DNA from: Giesbergeria sp.
GTDB lineage: Bacteria; Pseudomonadota; Gammaproteobacteria; Burkholderiales; Burkholderiaceae_C
Length of the DNA: 64,000 nt
Direction of reading: 5' to 3'
Assembly: GCA_023150295.1 (NCBI GenBank)
Contig: JAKLLE010000011.1
Span: 1-64,000, forward strand
In this document: in pieces, positions 59,024 to 64,000 of the stretch
Layout: each line of letters starts with the position of its first letter
Numbering within the stretch: the stretch's first letter is position 1
Notes under the pieces: model-generated
Told to the model about the DNA's origin: nothing
What the model saw: only the letters and a program-made list of their open reading frames with translations
Database searches by the model: none
Translations under genes and position numbers: made by a program

Positions 59024-61276
59024 TCATGGCTGGGGCATGGCGCGCACCGCACGCAGCACGTCTGCGGTGCGGCGCAGGTTGCGCAGTGCGGTTTCCAGGT
59101 GCTGGAGGTCGTGCACGGCAATGCTGAAGCGCAGGTCTATGGTGTCCATGGCCGTTTGTTCGTCCATGTCCACATGGGTGATGTCCGCCTCAGAGCGTGC
59201 CAGGTTGGCGGCAATGCGTGCCAGGGTGCCTTTGCCGTTGCGTGCCGTGACGACGATGCGTGCTTCAAAGGGCCGGGTGGGCTCTTCGGACCAGTCCACG
59301 GCGATGAAGCGCTCGCTGTCCTTGTGCTGCAGGCGCTGAGCGACGGCGCATTGGCTGGAGTGCACCACCAGCCCCTCGCCGCGCCCCAGGTAGCCCATGA
59401 TGGGTTCGCCAGGTACCGGGCGGCAGCAGGCAGCGTATTGCACCGATGCGCCTTCGCTACCGTCCAGCGTCACGCCACCTTGCGAGACGGTTTCGTGCGA
59501 GGTGTAGCGCTCCCGGGTCATCAGCAGCGCATCGGGTTTGTGGCCGTGTTCGGTCATCAGTACCACGAGCCGTTTGGCGACGATACTGGCAATGCGTTTG
59601 CCCAGGCCGATGTCGGTCAGCAACTCGCTGCGGGAGCGGTTGCCGGTAAAGCGCAGCAGCCTTTCCCAGATTTGCTGGTGGCCGTCGTCCTGCGCGGGCA
59701 GTTGCTGCATGCCTTCGGAGCGCAGGGCCTGGGACAGCAGTTTTTCGCCCAGGTTTTCGGATTCGGTCTGCGCCAGGGTTTTGAGGTGGTGCCGAATCTT
59801 GGATCGGGCACGGCCCGTGCGTACAAAGCCCAGCCAGGCGGGGTTGGGCGTGGCGGTGGGGTCGGTGATGATCTCCACCACGTCGCCGTTCTTGAGTTCG
59901 GTGCGCAGCGGCACTTGTTCGTTGTTGATGCGTGCGCCTGCCGTGTGGCTGCCCACGTTGCTGTGGATGGCAAAGGCAAAGTCCACCGCCGTGGCGCCCC
60001 GGGGCAGAGCCAGGATTTGGCTTTTGGGGGTGAAGACGTACACCGCATCAGGGAACAGGTCCACCTTGACGTGGTCCCAGAACTCGGCCGCGTCGCGGGT
60101 TTCGTTCTGGATGTCGAGCAAGGACTGCAGCCACTTGGTGCCCAGGCGCTCGGCGGCGGCGCCGTCGGCATCCTGGGCCTTGTACAGCCAGTGGGCGGCC
60201 ACGCCCGCTTCGGCCACAAGGTGCATTTCCTCGGTGCGCATCTGGAACTCAACGTTCACCCCCGAGGGGCCTACCAGCGTGGTGTGCAGCGACTGGTAGC
60301 CGTTGAGCTTGGGGATGGCGATGTGGTCCTTGAACTTGCCGGGCACCGGCTTGTACATCTGGTGCAGCACGCCCAGGGCGGTGTAGCAGTCGGTCACGCT
60401 GGGCACGATCACCCGAAAGCCGTAAATATCGGTCACCTGGGCAAAGCTCAGGTGCTTGAGCACCATCTTCTGGTAGATGGCGTAGAGGGTTTTCTCGCGG
60501 CCTGCCAGGCGCACCGGCATGCCCAGGCGCGAGAAAGCGGCGTCGACATCGGTCTGCACCTTTTTGACCAGGTCACGGCGGCGGTTGCGTGCCTTGCCCA
60601 CGGCCTTGGCCAGTGTGGCGTAGCGCCAGGGGTGCAGGTGGCGGAAGGACAGGTCCTGCAGCTCGCGGTAGGTTTGGTTCAGGCCCAGGCGGTGGGCAAT
60701 CGGCGCGTAGATTTCCAGCGTTTCCGAGGAGATGCGCTGCCATTTGCTGCGCGGCATGTCCGACAGCGTGCGCATGTTGTGCGAGCGATCGGCCAGCTTG
60801 ATCAGGATGACGCGCACATCGCGCGCCATGGCCAGCAGCATTTTTCGGAAGGATTCGGCCTGGTTCTCCTCGCGCGTGTCGAACTGCAGCTTGTCGAGCT
60901 TGGTGAGCCCATCGACCAGTTCGGCCACTGGCGCGCCAAAACGCTCGATCAGATCGACCTTGGTAACGCCGCAGTCCTCCATGGCGTCGTGCAGCAGGGC
61001 GGCCATCAGGGCCTGGGCGTCGAGCTTCCAGGTGGCACACTGTGCGGCCACGGCGATGGGGTGGGTGATGTAGGGCTCCCCGTTCTTGCGCAACTGGCCC
61101 AGATGGGCCTCGTCGGCATAGCGGTAGGCCTGGCGCACTTGCTCGATGCTGGCGCTGTCCAGGTAGTCCAGGTTGTCCGTGAGCGCAGCAAAGCTGGCCG
61201 CAGCGGCGTTGGCGGCCGCCCTGGGCGGGGCACCTGCGGGCTTGGCATGGGCGGAGGGAGTGGCCTGCATTTCCAT
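59024..61276 (-). CDS. spoT: Bifunctional (p)ppGpp synthetase/hydrolase SpoT
   Basis: 750 aa stringent-response enzyme. HD hydrolase domain with ALLHDAMEDC and LIKLADRSHNMRTL intact; synthetase domain with GREKTLYAIYQKM, DIYGFRVIV and KLNGYQSLHTTLVG; TGS domain (DAVYVFTPKSQILALPRGATAVDFAF); helical and ACT regulatory domains at the C-terminus. An intact hydrolase identifies SpoT/Rel type rather than RelA. Convergent with greB. Confidence 0.94.
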   Translation of the reverse strand: MEMQATPSAHAKPAGAPPRAAANAAAASFAALTDNLDYLDSASIEQVRQAYRYADEAHLGQLRKNGEPYITHPIAVAAQCATWKLDAQALMAALLHDAMEDCGVTKVDLIERFGAPVAELVDGLTKLDKLQFDTREENQAESFRKMLLAMARDVRVILIKLADRSHNMRTLSDMPRSKWQRISSETLEIYAPIAHRLGLNQTYRELQDLSFRHLHPWRYATLAKAVGKARNRRRDLVKKVQTDVDAAFSRLGMPVRLAGREKTLYAIYQKMVLKHLSFAQVTDIYGFRVIVPSVTDCYTALGVLHQMYKPVPGKFKDHIAIPKLNGYQSLHTTLVGPSGVNVEFQMRTEEMHLVAEAGVAAHWLYKAQDADGAAAERLGTKWLQSLLDIQNETRDAAEFWDHVKVDLFPDAVYVFTPKSQILALPRGATAVDFAFAIHSNVGSHTAGARINNEQVPLRTELKNGDVVEIITDPTATPNPAWLGFVRTGRARSKIRHHLKTLAQTESENLGEKLLSQALRSEGMQQLPAQDDGHQQIWERLLRFTGNRSRSELLTDIGLGKRIASIVAKRLVVLMTEHGHKPDALLMTRERYTSHETVSQGGVTLDGSEGASVQYAACCRPVPGEPIMGYLGRGEGLVVHSSQCAVAQRLQHKDSERFIAVDWSEEPTRPFEARIVVTARNGKGTLARIAANLARSEADITHVDMDEQTAMDTIDLRFSIAVHDLQHLETALRNLRRTADVLRAVRAMPQP

Positions 61277-61338
61277 TGGTCAAATGTAGCGCGGATGCTT
61301 CCGGGGCGGAGCACAAAAGCCTCTATGGCCCTGATCCA

Positions 61339-61364
61339 TAAAAAAAGCACCGCATAGCGGTGCT
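61339..61364 (-). terminator. Terminator between rpoZ and spoT
   Basis: 8-bp stem AGCACCGC / GCGGTGCT with a 3-base loop and, on the minus strand, seven Ts. Suggests that spoT also needs its own promoter or read-through. Confidence 0.85.
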
Positions 61365-61383
61365 CGGCAGGGGCCGGTGCGAA

Positions 61384-61587
61384 TCAGCCCGGTACTTTCT
61401 TGAGCATTTCCAGGCCGACCTTGCCTGCAGCGATTTCGCGCAGGGCCGTGACGGCAGGCTTGTTGCGGCTCTCGATGCGGGGGGCATGGCCATGGCTCAG
61501 CATGCGGGCGCGATAGGTCGCGGCCAGAACGAGCTGAAAACGGTTGGGGATCTGCTCCAGGCAGTCTTCGACGGTGATGCGGGCCAT
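61384..61587 (-). CDS. rpoZ: RNA polymerase omega subunit
   Basis: 67 aa from [33 protein letters not shown] (the track start adds 17 residues). This short sequence, including the RFxLVLxAxxRAR core, identifies omega, which aids polymerase assembly and forms the ppGpp site. Sits between gmk and spoT, the classic gmk-rpoZ-spoT order. Confidence 0.95.
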   Translation of the reverse strand: MARITVEDCLEQIPNRFQLVLAATYRARMLSHGHAPRIESRNKPAVTALREIAAGKVGLEMLKKVPG

Positions 61588-61603
61588 GGGGTACTCCGGA
61601 AAA

Positions 61604-62224
61604 TCAGGAAATGTTGAGCGACTGGAACGTCTGGGCACGGGCGCGGCGCTGGGCCGCGTACTTGAGGCGTTGTGCGTGGACGATGGCTTTCATGTCGAAA
61701 AGCGCACGCTCAAACAACTCGTTGATTATAACGAAGTCGAATTTATGCACCTGGGCCATTTCCTCGGCGGCGTTCTTGAGGCGCAGTTCGATGACTTCGG
61801 CGGAGTCCTCGCCCCTGCGCTCCAGGCGCGAGCGCAGTTCTTCCCAGCTGGGCGGCAGGATGAAGATCAGCACGGCATTGGCAAAGGCCTGCTTGACCTG
61901 GAGTGCGCCCTGGTAGTCGATCTCCAGGATCACGTCGTTGCCCTGGGCAATGCGCTCTTCGATGGCCTTTTTGGAGGTGCCGTAGCGTCGCCCGTGCACA
62001 TGGGCCCATTCGACGAAGGCGTTGGAGGCGACCATGGTGTCGAACTCGGCGTCGGAGGCAAAGTAATACTCGCGCCCGTGCTTTTCCTGCCCTCGGGGGG
62101 GGCGCGTGGTGTGCGAAACCGAGGCCCGCACCTGGGAATCGAGTTCCATCAAGGCCTTGACGAGGCTGGATTTTCCGGCGCCGCTGGGGGCTGCAACGAC
62201 AAACAGATTTCCTGGATATTCCAT
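61604..62224 (-). CDS. gmk: Guanylate kinase
   Basis: 206 aa from [26 protein letters not shown]-loop GAGKSS; GMP-binding [19 protein letters not shown]; Asp in LEIDYQGA. Converts GMP to GDP. 16 bp upstream of rpoZ, same strand. A partial AGCTATCAA-type repeat (62235-62260) lies just upstream. Confidence 0.96.
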   Translation of the reverse strand: MEYPGNLFVVAAPSGAGKSSLVKALMELDSQVRASVSHTTRPPRGQEKHGREYYFASDAEFDTMVASNAFVEWAHVHGRRYGTSKKAIEERIAQGNDVILEIDYQGALQVKQAFANAVLIFILPPSWEELRSRLERRGEDSAEVIELRLKNAAEEMAQVHKFDFVIINELFERALFDMKAIVHAQRLKYAAQRRARAQTFQSLNIS

Positions 62225-62234
62225 ATCAGTATTG

Positions 62235-62260
62235 CGCAAGGCGCTATCAAAATAGAAGCA
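62235..62260 (+). repeat. Partial AGCTATCAA-type repeat between yicC and gmk
   Basis: GCGCAAGGCGCTATCAAAAT...GAAGCA, related to copies 1-5 but intergenic. Confidence 0.5.
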
Positions 62261-63181
62261 TCACTCGATATTCTGCACTTGCTCGCGCATTTGCTCGATC
62301 AGCACTTTCATGTCGACACTGATGCGGGTGAGTTCCAGCGCGGCCGACTTGGAGCCCATGGTGTTGGCTTCGCGGTGCAGCTCCTGGATGAGGAAATCCA
62401 GGCGCTTGCCGATGTCGCCGCCTTTTTTCAGCAGGCGCTCGATTTCGTCCAGGTGGGACTGCAAGCGGGTGATTTCCTCGGCCACATCGATGCGGATGGC
62501 GAAGGCCGTGGCCTCGCTGAGTGCGCGCTCCTGGGCCGCTACGGGGGATGGGCTGGCGCCCTCGGTCAGCCCCATGGCCTCCTGCCAGCGCTCCATGAAC
62601 CGTTGGCGCTGCTGATCCACCAGCCGGGGTACCAGGGGGCCGGCCTGCTGGGCCAGTGCGCGCAGTTGTTCCAGGTGGCCTTTGAGCATGGTGGCCAGGC
62701 GCGCGCCCTCTTGGGCCCGCGCTTTGAGCAGGGCGGCCAGTGCCTGTTCGGCCAGGCTCAGGGCGGTGGGCCCCCAGTCCTCAGAGGCTGGGCCCTGGGT
62801 GCCGCACAGGCGCAGTACGTCGGCGACGGACAGCGGGGTGGCCTGGGGCAGCCAGGACCGGATGGTGTCCTGCGCGGCATTGAGCCGCTGCAGCAGCTGG
62901 GGCGTGGGCGCAGGCACGGCAGCGGCCTCGGTGCTTTCCAGCGTGGCACGCACCTCGACCTTTCCGCGCCGAACGCTCTGGGTCAGCAGCGTGCGCAATG
63001 CGGGCTCCAGCGCGCGCAGTTCGTCTGGCAGGCGGAAGGCCAGATCCAGAAAACGGCTGTTGACCGATCGGATTTCCAGCCCCAGACGGCGCGTGGGGGC
63101 CGTCCGGCCCTCGGCGTCGGGGCTTTCGGCGGTGCCAGCCGCCTGAGCGCTGGCATATCCGGTCATGCTGTAAACTGGCAT
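62261..63181 (-). CDS. yicC: YicC-family endoribonuclease
   Basis: 306 aa starting MPVYSMTGYASAQ (a start at MTGYASA five codons on is also possible). The N-terminal domain contains LEIRSVNSRFLDLAFRLP. The C-terminus has RLDFLIQELHREANTMGSKS, the family's DUF1732 signature. An RNase involved in small-RNA turnover in E. coli. Precedes gmk on the same strand. Divergent from the kinase gene. Confidence 0.92.
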   Translation of the reverse strand: MPVYSMTGYASAQAAGTAESPDAEGRTAPTRRLGLEIRSVNSRFLDLAFRLPDELRALEPALRTLLTQSVRRGKVEVRATLESTEAAAVPAPTPQLLQRLNAAQDTIRSWLPQATPLSVADVLRLCGTQGPASEDWGPTALSLAEQALAALLKARAQEGARLATMLKGHLEQLRALAQQAGPLVPRLVDQQRQRFMERWQEAMGLTEGASPSPVAAQERALSEATAFAIRIDVAEEITRLQSHLDEIERLLKKGGDIGKRLDFLIQELHREANTMGSKSAALELTRISVDMKVLIEQMREQVQNIE

Positions 63182-63256
63182 CGGACTATTGATGGTGGCT
63201 TGCGATCCCCGCGATTATCCGGGTTCTGCCGGGCCCTCCAATCTTCTTCGCAGAAT

Positions 63257-64000
63257 ATGTCAAAAATCAAACCGGCCCCGTTGCCGCCCGATACCGTCAT
63301 AGGTGGGTACCGCGTGATTCGCCGATTGTCTGCGGGTGGCTTTGGTGTGGTCTATCTGGCGCAGGACACCGAAGGCCAGCAAGTGGCCATCAAGGAGTAC
63401 CTCCCGTCCTCGCTGGCCACCCGTGCGCCGGGGGAGCTGCTGCCCAAGGTGCAGCCCGAAAAGCTCTCGCTCTACCGCCTGGGGCTCAAGAGCTTTTTCG
63501 AAGAAGGACGCGCGCTGGCGCAGATCTCGCACGCCTCGGTGGTGAGCGTGCTCAACTTCTTCCGCGAGAACGAAACCGTTTACATGGTGATGAATTACCT
63601 GGAGGGCGCCACACTGCAGGACTACATCATCACGGCGCGCGACCTCAAGGGCCAGAAGGTCTTTCGCGAGTCCACCATCCGCTCGCTGTTCGACGAAGTG
63701 CTGCGCGGCATGCGCATCGTGCACCAGCACAAGATGCTGCACCTGGACATCAAGCCGGCCAACATCTTCATCACCGACGACAACAAGGCCGTGATGATCG
63801 ACTTTGGCGCCGCGCGCGAGGTGCTGTCCAAAGAGGGCAACTTCATCCGCCCCATGTACACGCCCGGCTTTGCCGCGCCCGAGATGTACCGGCGCGACGC
63901 TTCCATGGGACCCTGGACCGATATTTACGCCCTGGGTGCCTGCATTTACGCCTGCATGCAGGGCTACCCGCCCAACGAGGCGTCGCAGCGCCAGGACAAG
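63257..64000 (+). CDS. Serine/threonine protein kinase, N-terminal part
   Basis: Runs off the right edge; 248 codons seen and absent from the track because no stop is reached. Hanks-type kinase: Gly-rich loop LSAGGFGVVYLA, Lys in VAIKEYLP, catalytic loop HLDIKPANI (His-Leu-Asp instead of His-Arg-Asp), MIDFGAA (DFG), APEMY. The missing Arg in the HRD-type motif is typical of this bacterial subgroup. Divergent from yicC with 75 bp between. Substrate not known. Confidence 0.9.
   Translation, partial: MSKIKPAPLPPDTVIGGYRVIRRLSAGGFGVVYLAQDTEGQQVAIKEYLPSSLATRAPGELLPKVQPEKLSLYRLGLKSFFEEGRALAQISHASVVSVLNFFRENETVYMVMNYLEGATLQDYIITARDLKGQKVFRESTIRSLFDEVLRGMRIVHQHKMLHLDIKPANIFITDDNKAVMIDFGAAREVLSKEGNFIRPMYTPGFAAPEMYRRDASMGPWTDIYALGACIYACMQGYPPNEASQRQDK

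Noticed and set aside
59099-61357. 752-codon plus-strand ORF opposite spoT
   Set aside because: Antisense of an unmistakable SpoT; shadow.

Overview
The window is high-GC bacterial chromosome. I read it as a betaproteobacterium of the Comamonadaceae, most like Acidovorax. The reasons are the gene order radC / fkpB-ispH / serS and greB / spoT-rpoZ-gmk-yicC-Ser/Thr kinase, the codon use, and copies of a short AGCTATCAA-type repeat that I associate with this family. No database could be consulted, so the taxonomic call is inference.

Layout. (1) 1-6.4 kb is core chromosome: a 5'-truncated CpdB-like fragment, smr and radC (minus), fkpB-ispH (plus), a CBS-domain gene (minus), serS and a tRNA-Ser(CGA). 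(2) 6.44-13.95 kb is a small integrative island in the tRNA-Ser 3' end. It carries a P4-type tyrosine integrase, unrecognised membrane or secreted proteins, a DUF1643 protein, a small XRE regulator, a GC-palindrome-rich non-coding stretch, and a broken DNA methylase fused by deletion next to another gene. Its right end holds an exact 140-bp copy of the serS 3' end and the true tRNA-Ser 3' end. (3) 14.0-58.4 kb is a nearly complete siphovirus-like (lambda-type) prophage of about 44.3 kb in tRNA-Arg(ACG), bounded by a 45-bp direct repeat. (4) 58.4-64 kb is core chromosome again: greB, spoT, rpoZ, gmk, yicC and a Ser/Thr kinase cut by the window edge.

Prophage organisation. The left operon (minus strand, from a promoter near 23.24 kb) runs through small early genes, an HD phosphohydrolase, a ParB-like protein, an ASCH-domain protein, a putative excisionase, the integrase and an HNH-like gene. 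The immunity region holds a CI-type S24 repressor (24.7-25.4 kb) and a divergent Cro-like gene. Two promoters carry paired 14-bp operators with identical geometry, one before cro and one at 23.24 kb. Between the repressor and that leftward promoter, in the repressor's orientation and closed by a terminator, lie three unrecognised genes (two with membrane segments). This is the position of rexAB in lambda and is my best candidate for an undescribed superinfection-exclusion or defence locus. The right operon (plus) goes cro - small accessory cassettes - CII-like - replication genes (with iteron-like repeats inside the DUF1376 gene) - terminase - Q-like - head genes (portal, protease with nested scaffold, decoration, capsid) - tail genes (tail tube, tape measure, large tip proteins) - lysis (an unusual holin-transglycosylase fusion, Rz/Rz1) - DNA adenine methylase - a right-end group of small genes, partly behind its own promoter.

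Most long ORFs on the opposite strand of real genes (for example 691, 746, 752 and 923 codons) are GC-driven shadows and were left out.
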